From: Actinomycetota bacterium | GTDB lineage: Bacteria; Actinomycetota; Coriobacteriia; Anaerosomatales; JAUXNU01 | Length of the DNA stretch: 48,860 bases | NCBI GenBank assembly: GCA_030682655.1 | Contig: JAUXNU010000105.1 | Span: 1 to 48,860 of the forward strand | Direction of reading: 5' to 3' | Shown here: positions 16,904 through 26,258 of the stretch, piece after piece | Layout: the number at the start of each line of letters is the position of its first letter | Position numbering within the stretch: the first letter of the stretch is position 1 | Program-made: the position numbers and the translations under genes | Notes under the pieces: model-generated | What the model was told of the DNA's origin: nothing | The model's database searches: none | What the model saw: only the letters and a program-made list of their open reading frames with translations

Positions 16904-17683
16904 ATGTTCGGACTGCTCATGACCGCTGTCGCCACCATGCTGCTGGCGCTGTCCCTCGTGGGAGTAGTCGCCGGCGGCATCAAGTCGGGCGGGGCCATGA
17001 GCCGCTACTCGAGTGGCATCCGACAAACCGCCGAGGACTTCCAGAACGTCGATCTCGACCGGGTGCAGCGCGACCAGCGAACCGCGCCGCTGGAAGCCGC
17101 TACGGGACTTGCCGAAGCCGCGCTGTCCGCGCAGACGATCGGCTCGCCAGACGTCGCCAAGAACCCGGTCGGCCTCGGCTTCACCGATGGAATGAGCCTT
17201 GGTCAGCTGGCCGTCGGCTATGCCGAGGAGAGCGCGAGCGGCTCCTCGGGCGCGAGCGGCGCGACGGACGACGGCGATGCGCCCTCGGCAGGTGAGAGCG
17301 GCGGAGGCAGTGGGGCCGGCAGCCAGACCGGCTCCTCGGGAGGCGGCGGGACTCCGGTCGAGCAGGCGGCGCCGACGACCTACGTGGCCTGGTACGCCGA
17401 CAACATCGGGTTCAAGCCGATCTGGATCACGTCGATCGAGGTCTTTCGCGAGGACAGCCCGGCGAGCTCCTGGCCAGGCGGGGGGCTCGACCCGAACGTG
17501 CCGCTGAAGAAGGTCGCGCTCACGGGCGCCTACGCAACGGGCGGCGAAGCACTCGACGCGATCGGGGGGATGCTCTCCAACAGACGCATGGGCGGCGGCA
17601 TCTACGCCGGCATGCCGCTTGCCGACATCGGTGGCGAAGCGCACAACATGGAGAACGTGGACTGGAAGCGCGTCTGGGAGTAG
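16904..17683 (+). CDS. Membrane-anchored protein of unknown function with Gly/Ser linker
   Basis: A 259-residue protein with one N-terminal membrane helix (about 3-26) and a domain of 80 residues containing DFQNVDLDRVQRDQR. A low-complexity Ser/Gly/Ala linker follows (about 108-150), then a C-terminal domain with WYADNIGFKPIWITSIEVF. I recognise no family. GGAGCGC precedes the ATG, nine bases after the zinc-ribbon stop. The spacing suggests cotranscription with both neighbours. Confidence 0.55.
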   Translation: MFGLLMTAVATMLLALSLVGVVAGGIKSGGAMSRYSSGIRQTAEDFQNVDLDRVQRDQRTAPLEAATGLAEAALSAQTIGSPDVAKNPVGLGFTDGMSLGQLAVGYAEESASGSSGASGATDDGDAPSAGESGGGSGAGSQTGSSGGGGTPVEQAAPTTYVAWYADNIGFKPIWITSIEVFREDSPASSWPGGGLDPNVPLKKVALTGAYATGGEALDAIGGMLSNRRMGGGIYAGMPLADIGGEAHNMENVDWKRVWE

Positions 17684-17699
17684 CCGCCAAGGAGAGCGC

Positions 17700-19097
17700 G
17701 TGCTCATAGCCTTCATCAGCCTTATGCAGAACGTTGCGCTGCTCGTCATGCTGAGCCTCGTACAGCAGTTCGTGCTCGGACGCATCCGGTTCTCGCCGAC
17801 CGTTCGCTCGTCCATCTCCGGAGTGCTCTACGGCGGCGTCGCCATCGCGGGAATGGCGTCTCCTCTCGTTCTGGCCCCCGGGGTCTTCTTCGACGGCCGC
17901 TCCATCGTGCTCAGCATCGCCGGACTCTTTGGCGGCCCGCTCGCGGCCGTCTTCGCCGCCGCCACTGCGAGCCTGTTCCGCATATACCTTGGTGGGTCCG
18001 GCACGCTCATGGGAGTACTGGTCATCTCGGAAGCGAGCGCACTCGGCGTCGCGATGCACTACCTCGCGGCACGCAAACCGCTTCTGATGAAACCGCTTCC
18101 CCTCTGGGTCTTCGCGATGGTCGTCCACCTCTTGATGCTCGGTCTCACGAGCGCCCTGCCACAGGGTATGGCGCCAGAGGTGCTCCGGCAGATCGCCCTG
18201 CCGGTTATCACCATCTATCCCCTCGCCACCGTTCTCATCTGCCAACTCTTTCTCGCACTGGAGCAGTACTTCGACAGGTCTGTAGAGATCCGCAAGCGCA
18301 ACATCACGCTCGAACAGCTCGTCCAGGAGCGCACACACGACCTGACGGCGGCGAACGAGGAGCTGCTGATCGCCAACTCACGGCTGTCCGAGGCGGACGA
18401 AGCCAAGACGCGATTCCTCCGGGCGATGAGCCACGAGTTGCGCACCCCCCTCAACTCGATCATCGGCTTCAGCGACATCCTCAGGCGTGGCATGGCCGGC
18501 GAGCTCAACGACGAGCAGCTCAAGCAGATCTCGATGGTGAACAACTCGGGACATCACCTGCTCGAGCTCATCAACGATATCCTCGACCTTTCGCGTATCG
18601 AAGCGAACAAGGTCGAGCTGCACTACGAGCGGTTCGGAATCGAAGGCCTCGCTCGCGAAGCCCTCGGGCTCGTGGCTCCCGAAGCCGAGGAGAAGGGGCT
18701 GTCGACCGGTCTCGAGATGGCGTCCGATGATCTCGAAGTCGCGTCTGACCCGACCAAGGTCCGCCAGATCCTGCTCAATCTCCTTGGCAATGCGGTGAAA
18801 TTCACCGAGCAGGGCAGCGTGACCCTGCGTGTTCACCAACCGGCCCCCGACCTCGCTGCCTTCGAGGTAGCGGACACCGGTCCCGGCATCACGGCAGAGC
18901 GAGTCGAGGCCATCTTCGGGGAGTTCGTGCAAGGAGACGAGGGTACGGTGTCGCCCCTTCGCGGCACCGGCCTGGGGCTCGCGATCTCCCGTCGGCTGGC
19001 GGTTCTCCTTGGCGGGACGCTCTGCGTTGATAGCACGGTCGGAGAGGGGTCGACGTTCACCCTCACGCTTCCTGTGGAGGCGCCGGGCAGCGCGTGA
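17700..19097 (+). CDS. LytS-like 5TMR sensor histidine kinase
   Basis: A 465-residue membrane sensor kinase. Residues 5-185 form the 5TMR_LYT-type helix bundle (GVFFDGRSIVLSIAGLFGGP is characteristic). A coiled segment of about 40 residues leads to HisKA with FLRAMSHELRTPLNSIIGFS, phosphoacceptor H245. The ATPase domain has the N box LLNLLGNAVKFTEQG, DTGPGI and GTGLGLAIS. LytS-type receptors usually have a LytTR partner and a HisKA-5TM type core; here the core is a classical HisKA. No response regulator is adjacent. The GTG at 17700 follows AAGGAG; an upstream frame would run into the previous gene. Confidence 0.85.
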   Translation: MLIAFISLMQNVALLVMLSLVQQFVLGRIRFSPTVRSSISGVLYGGVAIAGMASPLVLAPGVFFDGRSIVLSIAGLFGGPLAAVFAAATASLFRIYLGGSGTLMGVLVISEASALGVAMHYLAARKPLLMKPLPLWVFAMVVHLLMLGLTSALPQGMAPEVLRQIALPVITIYPLATVLICQLFLALEQYFDRSVEIRKRNITLEQLVQERTHDLTAANEELLIANSRLSEADEAKTRFLRAMSHELRTPLNSIIGFSDILRRGMAGELNDEQLKQISMVNNSGHHLLELINDILDLSRIEANKVELHYERFGIEGLAREALGLVAPEAEEKGLSTGLEMASDDLEVASDPTKVRQILLNLLGNAVKFTEQGSVTLRVHQPAPDLAAFEVADTGPGITAERVEAIFGEFVQGDEGTVSPLRGTGLGLAISRRLAVLLGGTLCVDSTVGEGSTFTLTLPVEAPGSA

Positions 19098-19108
19098 GCG
19101 AGCGGAGC

Positions 19109-21217
19109 CTACTGCTCGGGCAGAGCGCTTCGCACAGCATTCTCGACCGGTGACACAACCCTCGTCTCCCCGCCAAATAGCCACACCTCAGCATCGGCGC
19201 CCACACCCGCGAGGTACGCGCCCGTCTCAGCAGGAAGCTGCGCGCGCCTTGTGAGGAGGAGTACGCCCCGGCGGGCGCCGGCCCCTGCACCGCCCACGAG
19301 CGCGTCAGGGTAGTCGAGCCCGGACGCAACTCCCACGAACCCGGGGCCGGCGAGATCGGCTGCCCGCGCCCACCGTGCGAAGGCGACTGCAGCCGCATAC
19401 CGGTCGCGTCCGGCGATGCGTGTCACACTCGCATAGCGGCCCGAATCGCGCAGCGACCGCTCGATGCCGGCGGACACCGAAGCCGTGCCGCCGCAGATGA
19501 CGACTTCATCGATGGCGGACGGGCGAAGCGCCACCGCCGTGGCGGAGGGTAGCGCCTCGGGTCGCGTGAGCAGCACCGGTATCCCCGCGCAGTACGCGAC
19601 CGGCGACACCGACAGCGCATCGGGGAAGATGTCGCCGCGCACGAGCAGCGCGCGCCCATCGAAGGCGCCCCCACGCATTGTGGCGACCTTCGACGCGACG
19701 GACGCAGCCACGTCGTAGCGGTCGCGACCGCCGATGCGACTGACACGCACACCGGGTAGGGCGTCGAGTTCACGCGCAACAGCCTCGGATACGGAACGGG
19801 GACCCCCAACGATCCAAACCTCCCTTGCGCCGAGTCGCCTGACCTCGCGCGAGACGCTCGCCGGCACCGACGCTGGCCGGGTGAGGAGCACGGGGCCTTC
19901 ATACGCGCCAGCCAGACTGCTCGCGGACAGCGCATCGGCGAAACCCGTTCCGCTGGCGATCACAACGGTGTCCGATCGCTCGAAGCCGAGCTGGCTCGTT
20001 CGCACCGCCGCCTCGTAGCGATCCGGGCCAGCCACGCGAAGCACCTGCGTACGAAGGCGCATCAGCGCCTCGGCGAAGTAGTAGTCACCCCACGAGGTCC
20101 CGTGGTCGGCAGAGCCGGTCCGCCCGTAGTAGGTCCCGTGCAGCAGCGTCGAAGGCTCGACCGCCCTGTCGGCCAAGTAGTCCGCCGAGGAGAGACTTTC
20201 GAGCGTGTCGCGCGCGAGGGTGAGGTAGTCCGCACGGCGACCGGCGTCCGGATCGAGTCGCCCTAGCTCGACGAATGCGGAGGCGGCGATGGCGGCGGCT
20301 GAGCTGTCCCGTGGAGCGTCGGGAATCCCTGGCACATCGAAGTCCCAGTAGGGCACGAGGTCAGCAGGTACGTGGGCGGCCCAGTAGTCTGTCGCACGAT
20401 GTGCCGCGTCAAGCAATCGGGGGTCGCCCGTCTCGCGGTACGCCGCGGCAAGCCCATAGATCAGCCACGCGTGCCCGCGCGACCACGTCGATTCGTCGAA
20501 CGCTCCTTGGCTTGTGCCCTTGTCGATCACAGACCCGGTCGTCTCGGAGTAGGAGACGTAGTGGTAGCTGCTTCCGTCGGGCCGGATGAAGTCGGCGGCA
20601 GTGCGCAGCGCGTGGCTTGTGGCCTTGTCGCGCAGGCGCGGGTCTCCCCCGTTGCTGGCCGCCCAGAACAGCAGCTCGATGTTCATCATCGTGTCGGTGA
20701 TGACGACGAACCTGCCGTCGACCGTGCGACTCCGAACCATTCCCACATCGGGATCGAACCGCTGGGAGAGCGATCCAGCTCCGATGAGGGCCGTGTCGCG
20801 GTAGGCCGCCTCCCCGGTCAGCCGGTAACCGAGCCGGAAGGTGTTGAGCATCAGGAAGCCAAGGTCGTGCGTTCCGGTATCGGTCTTGTAGGGCTCGATG
20901 GACTTCTGCCGCGAGCGCGCCCAATCACGCCACCGAGACTCCCCCGTGCGCTGGTACTGATACCACAGGCTTCCGGGCAGGAAGCTCGAACCCCAACTCC
21001 GGGGGTTCACCGTCTTCCATGTCGGACCCGTCGTGTAGAACGGGAACTGGCCCACGGACGTGGCCGCCTGCGTCGACGAGAGCTTGGAGGCCGCGATGTC
21101 GCGTGCGTGCTCCATCGCGGGCGACAACGTATCGGCGACGGCGGCTGCAGGGGTGCTCGCAGCGATCAGCGCGGCAGCTAGGAGGTGTATGGCGGCACGA
21201 GGGTAGGCTGATCGCAC
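19109..21217 (-). CDS. Secreted GH88-like unsaturated glucuronyl hydrolase with three CWB2 repeats
   Basis: A 702-residue surface protein. A signal peptide (AAIHLLAAALIAASTPAAAVA) is followed by a GH88-type (alpha/alpha)6 domain, residues about 32-390. It includes THDLGF (D118), TDTMMNIELL (D175), STWSRGHAW near 243 and PYWDFDVPG...PRDSSAAAIAA. D118 and D175 match the two catalytic Asp of unsaturated glucuronyl hydrolases, which open unsaturated uronyl ends left by polysaccharide lyases. Residues about 394-702 are three cell-wall-binding repeat 2 units, each starting R[IV]xGxDRY, that anchor proteins to wall polymers. GTG 21217 follows AGGAG; an upstream frame start would add 17 residues before the signal peptide. 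GH105 is the closest alternative family. Confidence 0.85.
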   Translation of the reverse strand: MRSAYPRAAIHLLAAALIAASTPAAAVADTLSPAMEHARDIAASKLSSTQAATSVGQFPFYTTGPTWKTVNPRSWGSSFLPGSLWYQYQRTGESRWRDWARSRQKSIEPYKTDTGTHDLGFLMLNTFRLGYRLTGEAAYRDTALIGAGSLSQRFDPDVGMVRSRTVDGRFVVITDTMMNIELLFWAASNGGDPRLRDKATSHALRTAADFIRPDGSSYHYVSYSETTGSVIDKGTSQGAFDESTWSRGHAWLIYGLAAAYRETGDPRLLDAAHRATDYWAAHVPADLVPYWDFDVPGIPDAPRDSSAAAIAASAFVELGRLDPDAGRRADYLTLARDTLESLSSADYLADRAVEPSTLLHGTYYGRTGSADHGTSWGDYYFAEALMRLRTQVLRVAGPDRYEAAVRTSQLGFERSDTVVIASGTGFADALSASSLAGAYEGPVLLTRPASVPASVSREVRRLGAREVWIVGGPRSVSEAVARELDALPGVRVSRIGGRDRYDVAASVASKVATMRGGAFDGRALLVRGDIFPDALSVSPVAYCAGIPVLLTRPEALPSATAVALRPSAIDEVVICGGTASVSAGIERSLRDSGRYASVTRIAGRDRYAAAVAFARWARAADLAGPGFVGVASGLDYPDALVGGAGAGARRGVLLLTRRAQLPAETGAYLAGVGADAEVWLFGGETRVVSPVENAVRSALPEQ

Positions 21218-21351
21218 GACGGGACTCCTGGGGAGAGAGGTCTGGGACACTCGTATCGTACGCGGCACGCGCGCTCGCGAACAGGAGACCCGCGACTCGA
21301 CGGCGTCAGGGGGCGTATCATGTCGGCGGACGCCGACCGAGAGGACCCCGC

Positions 21352-21849
21352 GTGGACCGCCCCGTCACAGGAGCCCAGAACATCAGCCGCATGTGCATGG
21401 TGTGCGGCGCCGAAAACCCATCTGGCCTGCACGCCCGCTTCTACGAGCTCGAGGGAGGCGAGCTCCTTGGCATCTTCGAACCTGCCGAGGAGCACCAGGG
21501 CTACCCGGGGCGACTGCACGGAGGCATCTCCTCGGCGATTCTGGACGAGACGATCGGGCGCGCGATCAACACGAGCGACCCTGACGCGTGGGGCGTCACC
21601 GTCGAGCTGAACGTGCGATTCCGCAAGCCGGTCCCGCTCGGCGGGGAGCTGCGAGTACTGGGCCGCATCACGAAGGATTCCGGGCGACTCTTCGAAGGCA
21701 GCGGGGAGATCGTGCTCGATGACGGCAGCATCGCGGTCGAGGCCTCGGGGCGCTACATGCGAATGCCCATCGAACGCATCGCAGACGGCGATTTCGCCGA
21801 GGAATGGTTCGTCGACGACAGGGCGAGGCCCGACACCATCGACATCTAG
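21352..21849 (+). CDS. Hotdog-fold thioesterase (PaaI-like)
   Basis: A 165-residue cytoplasmic protein. MCMVCGAENPSGLHARFYE at the N terminus and HQGYPGRLHGGISSAILDE in the middle are the typical PaaI/YbgC hotdog signature, with the Gly-rich HGG and the acidic residue of the central helix. It probably hydrolyses an acyl-CoA thioester; the substrate is unknown. The GTG at 21352 follows GAGAGGA. Upstream in-frame codons cross the promoter of the divergent GH88 gene and are not used. The 88 bases after the stop show no further gene. Confidence 0.8.
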   Translation: MDRPVTGAQNISRMCMVCGAENPSGLHARFYELEGGELLGIFEPAEEHQGYPGRLHGGISSAILDETIGRAINTSDPDAWGVTVELNVRFRKPVPLGGELRVLGRITKDSGRLFEGSGEIVLDDGSIAVEASGRYMRMPIERIADGDFAEEWFVDDRARPDTIDI

Positions 21850-21937
21850 CGGGCGCCCGCCATCGGCCCACCAATGCGTGAGACCACGTCCGCTGCGGGG
21901 TAAGCAGTCGATGAGACCCCGCGACCCGGGAGGAACC

Positions 21938-22441
21938 ATGAACGCAAATGTGAACGAACCCATGGAAGAGACAGACGAAACCGAAGGACATGTGCACAAC
22001 ACACTCGCACCGAGCGTCGTCTCGGAACGCGATGTAGAGGTGACCGCGAGTTTCGCGGGCATTGTCAACGCACAAGGGGGGGCAACGCTCAATCAGAGCG
22101 GTGCATGCACGATCTTTGCGCAGGGCAACGTCGACGCGAACCAGGCGGGTGCCGCGGCAATCGTGACAAGAACGCTTTCCGGTGAGGGCGTGTACGCCGG
22201 GGCCATCGTCGCCGGTGATGTGTCCGTAGGCAAGAGTTGGGTCGGACTCGTTCTCTCGCCCAACATGCAGGTGTCCGAAGACTCTCGCGTCATCATCGGC
22301 CCGGTCGCGGCGCTGATTATCGCACTCGCCATATTCGGGGTATTCGGCGTTGTCGCAGCTCTCGGCTTCTTCGCTGCCCGCAGGGCGATGACATGGCGAC
22401 CGCGCGTGCCCGCCGTTTCCTGGCACCGAATGGGCGAGTGA
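21938..22441 (+). CDS. Membrane protein with beta-rich Gly/Ala/Val repeats, unknown function
   Basis: A 167-residue protein. Residues 1-30 are acidic. Residues 30-115 consist of short alternating hydrophobic stretches with Asn, Gln and Gly turns (FAGIVNAQGGATLNQSGA, then TIFAQGNVDANQAGAAAI), recalling a small beta-helix. Residues 120-146 form a membrane helix (AALIIALAIFGVFGVVAALG) and the tail is basic. The order suggests the beta part is on one side and an 18-residue basic tail on the other. The ATG follows GGGAGGAACC. I do not recognise a family; a bactofilin-like polymer-forming fold is only a guess. Confidence 0.5.
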   Translation: MNANVNEPMEETDETEGHVHNTLAPSVVSERDVEVTASFAGIVNAQGGATLNQSGACTIFAQGNVDANQAGAAAIVTRTLSGEGVYAGAIVAGDVSVGKSWVGLVLSPNMQVSEDSRVIIGPVAALIIALAIFGVFGVVAALGFFAARRAMTWRPRVPAVSWHRMGE

Positions 22442-22475
22442 GGCAACAAACCCGCGCACGCTCCACATCAACGCG

Positions 22476-24464
22476 CTACGACGCCTCGTCGTAGGCTTCC
22501 ACGAACTGGCTGTTGTACAGGTCGCAGTAGAATCCCTCGGCCGCCATGAGTTCGTCGTGGCTACCCTGCTCGATGATGTGTCCCTCGTTCATCACGATGA
22601 TCGTGTCCGCGTTGCGAATCGTCGAGAGTCGATGCGCGATCACGAAGCTCGTGCGTCCCTTCATGAGCTTGGCCATCGCGTCCTGGATCAGAACCTCGGT
22701 GCGCGTGTCGACCGAGCTTGTCGCCTCGTCGAGGATGAGCACCTCGGGATCGGCGAGAAACGCACGTGCAATGGTGAGTAGCTGCCTCTCACCCTGCGAG
22801 ATGTTGGATGCTTCATCGTCGAGCACCGTGTCGTACCCGTCGGGTAGGGTGTGCACGAAGTGCTCGACATAGGCGGCCTGCGCCGCAGTGCATATCTGGT
22901 CCTCGGTGGCGTCCTCACGCCCGTAGGCGATGTTCTCGCGGATCGTGCCCTGGAACAGCCACGTGTCCTGCAGCACCATGCCGAACGTGCGACGTAGGTC
23001 CTCACGGGCGACGTCTCTGATATCGACACCGTCGATCGAGATCCGGCCCTCGTCGATCTCGTAGAAGCGCATCAGGAGATTCACGAGCGTCGTCTTGCCG
23101 GCACCCGTTGGGCCGACGATGGCCACCGTGCTGCCCGGCTTCGCGTCGAGACTCAACTCCTCGATGAGCGGAGTCTCGGGCTCGTAGCGGAACGACACGT
23201 CGTCGAGCGTGATGTGGCCGCTGACGTGGTCGAGCCTCACCGGCGTCTCGGACTCAGGTGTCTCCTCGGCCTCGTCGAGCAACTCGAAGACCCGCTCGGC
23301 AGAAGCGATGGTGGACTGCAGTACGTTCGCGATGCTTGCCGTCTGCGCGATGGGCTGGGTGAACTGACGAGAGTACTGGATGAACGCCTGCACATCGCCG
23401 AGCGAGATCGTCCCGCGCGTGATACCGAGGCCGCCAACGATGGCGATCGCCACATAGTTCAGGTTGTTGATGAAGTTCATCGACGGCATGATGATGCCCG
23501 AGATGAATTGCGCCTTGAAGCTGGCCTGGTAGAGCTTCTCATTCTCCTCGTCGAAGATCTCGATCGCTTCTTCCTGCCGACCGAACACCTTCACGATGCC
23601 GTGTCCTGTGAACATCTCCTCCACATGGCCGTTGAGGGTGCCCGTGGACGCCCACTGTGCGGCGAACTGCTTCTGGGAACGCTTCGCGATCATGACCGTG
23701 GCAACGATCGACAGAGGGATGGTTACCAGAGATATCAGGGCGAGCAGGGGGCTTATCCAGATCATCATGCCAAGGACGCCGACGATGGTCAGCACGGCTG
23801 TGATGATCTGGGTCAAACTCTGTTGAAGGGTCTGCGCGATGTTGTCGATGTCGTTCGTGACCCGTGAGAGCACATCGCCCCGTGGTTGGCTGTCGTAGTA
23901 GCGCAGGGGGAGGCGCGCCAACTTCAGGTCGACCTGACGCCGAAGCTGGTAGACACTGCGCATCGCCACGCCCGCCATCAGGTACTGCTGGAGCCACGCG
24001 AGCAGAGCGCTGAGCGCATACACGATCGCCACGATCGTGAGAATCCTTCGGACTTCGGAGAAGTCGACGCCGGCACCCGGCGTGATGTCCATCTTCGCGA
24101 GCATGTCGGCGACCTCGGTCTTGCCGGCGGCCTTGAGGCCCGCAACCGCCTGGTCCTTGGTCACGCCCTCCGGGAACTGCTTGCCGATTGCGCCTTCAAA
24201 CACCAGCTGGGTAGCGTTGCCGAGGAGCTTCGGCCCAACGATGCTGAACGCAACGCTCGCGATACCCAGCACAAGCACGATGATCAGAATGACGGCCTCG
24301 GGCTTGAGATAGCTGGCGAGACGCTTGAGTGATGCTTTGAAGTTCCTCGGCTTGGCCGCCGGGGCGCCCATGCCCATGTGGCCCCCGGGACCGAATCCTC
24401 GACCGCCAGGTGGTCGACCAGGAGGAGCGGTCTTGGTGTCCACATTCTTGGTGTCCGCGCTCAT
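22476..24464 (-). CDS. Heterodimeric ABC multidrug exporter, canonical-Walker-B subunit
   Basis: A 662-residue half-transporter. A Gly/Pro/Met-rich tail of about 40 residues precedes six membrane helices (about 55-345). Between helices 1 and 2 is an extracellular loop of about 50 residues. The nucleotide domain has Walker A GPTGAGKTT (451-459), a variant signature ISQGE (555-559), and a canonical Walker B with D579-E580 and H611. Its partner has the opposite set of defects. The ATG overlaps the TGA of the partner as ATGA. An upstream frame (to 24974) is only a shadow of the partner gene. The stop codon sits inside an 8-bp hairpin (22476-22494). Confidence 0.9.
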   Translation of the reverse strand: MSADTKNVDTKTAPPGRPPGGRGFGPGGHMGMGAPAAKPRNFKASLKRLASYLKPEAVILIIVLVLGIASVAFSIVGPKLLGNATQLVFEGAIGKQFPEGVTKDQAVAGLKAAGKTEVADMLAKMDITPGAGVDFSEVRRILTIVAIVYALSALLAWLQQYLMAGVAMRSVYQLRRQVDLKLARLPLRYYDSQPRGDVLSRVTNDIDNIAQTLQQSLTQIITAVLTIVGVLGMMIWISPLLALISLVTIPLSIVATVMIAKRSQKQFAAQWASTGTLNGHVEEMFTGHGIVKVFGRQEEAIEIFDEENEKLYQASFKAQFISGIIMPSMNFINNLNYVAIAIVGGLGITRGTISLGDVQAFIQYSRQFTQPIAQTASIANVLQSTIASAERVFELLDEAEETPESETPVRLDHVSGHITLDDVSFRYEPETPLIEELSLDAKPGSTVAIVGPTGAGKTTLVNLLMRFYEIDEGRISIDGVDIRDVAREDLRRTFGMVLQDTWLFQGTIRENIAYGREDATEDQICTAAQAAYVEHFVHTLPDGYDTVLDDEASNISQGERQLLTIARAFLADPEVLILDEATSSVDTRTEVLIQDAMAKLMKGRTSFVIAHRLSTIRNADTIIVMNEGHIIEQGSHDELMAAEGFYCDLYNSQFVEAYDEAS

Positions 24465-26191
24465 GCCACCTCCTCCTCGCTGAGTTGTGAGTAGACGATC
24501 TCGCGGTAGGTCTCGCAGGAGTCCATCAGTTCCCGGTGTGTGCCAACACCTGCGATCTCGCCTCGGTCCATGACGATGATGCGCGTCGCATCCATGATCG
24601 TGCTGACGCGCTGCGCGACGATGAGGACAGTCGCCTCGGCGATCTCGTGCTTGAGTGCCGCACGCAGCCGCGAATCCGTCTTGAAGTCGAGCGCAGAGAA
24701 GCTGTCGTCGAAGACGTACACCTCGGGCCTCTTCACCAGAGCGCGCGCAATCGCAAGCCGCTGACGTTGGCCGCCGGAAACGTTCGTGCCGCCTTGCGTG
24801 ATCGGCGCTTCGAGTCCCTCCGGCATCTCCGTGACGAACTGCGTGCCCTGGGCAACCTTGAGCGCGTGCCACAACTCGTCCTCGGTCGCGTCTTCCTTGC
24901 CGTAGCGCAGGTTGCTGGCAACCGTGCCACTGAATAGGAACGCTCTCTGGTGCACGAAGCCGACCTTGCTCCACAGCCGAGCGAGTGTCAGATCGCGGAC
25001 GTCGACCCCGTCGATCAGGATCGTGCCGCCGGTGACATCGTAGAAGCGCGGAATGAGGTTGATCAGCGTCGACTTGCCACTACCCGTACTACCGATGATC
25101 GCCGTGGTCTCACCCGGACTCGCCGTGAACGACACGTTGCTGATGACCGCGTCCTGGGCGCCGGGATAGCGGAACTCAACGTTCCGGAACTCTATGAGCC
25201 CGCGCTGTGCGGTCTCCTTGGCAGGTGTCTCGGGGTCGTTTACGGACGGCTCGGTGTCGAGGACTTCCTTGATGCGCTCGAGCGAGGCTGCAGCCCGGGG
25301 CACCATCACGAACATGATGACGGCCATCATGACCGACATGAGGATCTGCATGATGTACATCAGAAACGCGGTGAGGTTGCCGATCGGCATCGCGCCGCTG
25401 TCGACGCGGTAGGCGCCGAACCAGATGATCGCCACGCTTGAGAAGTTGAAGATCGCCATGAGCGACGGGATCATGAGCGCGAACAGACGCGTGACCTTGA
25501 GCTGCGTGTCGGTCAGGTCTAGGTTGGCTTCGTCGAATCGGTGCTCTTCGTAGTCGGTGCGCACGAACGCCCGGATGACGCGCACGCCCGAGAGCTTCTC
25601 GCGCATGACGAGGTTCACGCGGTCGACCTTCTTCTGCATTGACTGGAACAGCGGCAGCGCCGTGCGCAGCATGAGTCCGATGATGACGCCCATGAGCGGG
25701 ATGATCACCGCGAGCATCGTCGACAGCGCAATGTCTTGGCGCACGGCCATGATGATCCCGCCGATGGCCATGATAGGAGCGAGGATCATGACATTCAGCG
25801 CCATCACGATGACCATCTGGACCTGCTGCACATCGTTGGTGTTTCGCGTGATCAGCGACGGCGCACCGAAATGGTTGAGCTCGGACTGCGAGAATTCCTC
25901 GACGCGACGGAACAGTGCGCTTCGAAGGTCGCGGCCAAATGCCATGGCTGTCTTCGCGCCCCAGTAGACCGAGACGACCGAGCCGGCCCCCAGCAAGGCC
26001 GTCACGAGGATCATCACTCCACCGGTGCGCCAGATGTAGGGGATGTCGCCCTTGACCACGCCGTTGTTGATGATCTCGGCGTTGAGCTCCGGCAGGTATA
26101 GGTTCGCGATGGCCTGCGCGAACAGCAAGACGATCACGATCGCGATCGCTTTGCGATATGGCCGAAGATATGTCACAAGCAGTCGTATCAC
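24461..26191 (-). CDS. Heterodimeric ABC multidrug exporter, degenerate-site subunit
   Basis: A 576-residue half-transporter with six helices (about 15-300). Walker A is GSTGSGKST (367-375) and the signature VSGGQ (471-475) is canonical. The catalytic Glu after Walker B is Asp (D495-D496) and the H-loop His is Gln (Q527 in VAQRVST). Combined with the ISQGE signature of the partner this creates one degenerate and one active ATP site, as in TM287/288 and BmrCD. It starts with GTG after AAAGGTACC and lies 67 bases after the MarR stop. The pair probably exports lipophilic compounds. Confidence 0.9.
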   Translation of the reverse strand: MIRLLVTYLRPYRKAIAIVIVLLFAQAIANLYLPELNAEIINNGVVKGDIPYIWRTGGVMILVTALLGAGSVVSVYWGAKTAMAFGRDLRSALFRRVEEFSQSELNHFGAPSLITRNTNDVQQVQMVIVMALNVMILAPIMAIGGIIMAVRQDIALSTMLAVIIPLMGVIIGLMLRTALPLFQSMQKKVDRVNLVMREKLSGVRVIRAFVRTDYEEHRFDEANLDLTDTQLKVTRLFALMIPSLMAIFNFSSVAIIWFGAYRVDSGAMPIGNLTAFLMYIMQILMSVMMAVIMFVMVPRAAASLERIKEVLDTEPSVNDPETPAKETAQRGLIEFRNVEFRYPGAQDAVISNVSFTASPGETTAIIGSTGSGKSTLINLIPRFYDVTGGTILIDGVDVRDLTLARLWSKVGFVHQRAFLFSGTVASNLRYGKEDATEDELWHALKVAQGTQFVTEMPEGLEAPITQGGTNVSGGQRQRLAIARALVKRPEVYVFDDSFSALDFKTDSRLRAALKHEIAEATVLIVAQRVSTIMDATRIIVMDRGEIAGVGTHRELMDSCETYREIVYSQLSEEEVA

Positions 26192-26258
26192 GTTCGGTAC
26201 CTTTCTTCTCTCGTGTCTCGAGCCGTCCGGGACGTGCGACGGCGGTCAGGTGCGGCGG

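Noticed and set aside
24465-24974. N-terminal extension of the second ABC subunit
   Set aside because: It lies entirely inside the partner gene in another frame, without family residues; the ATGA overlap gives the real start.
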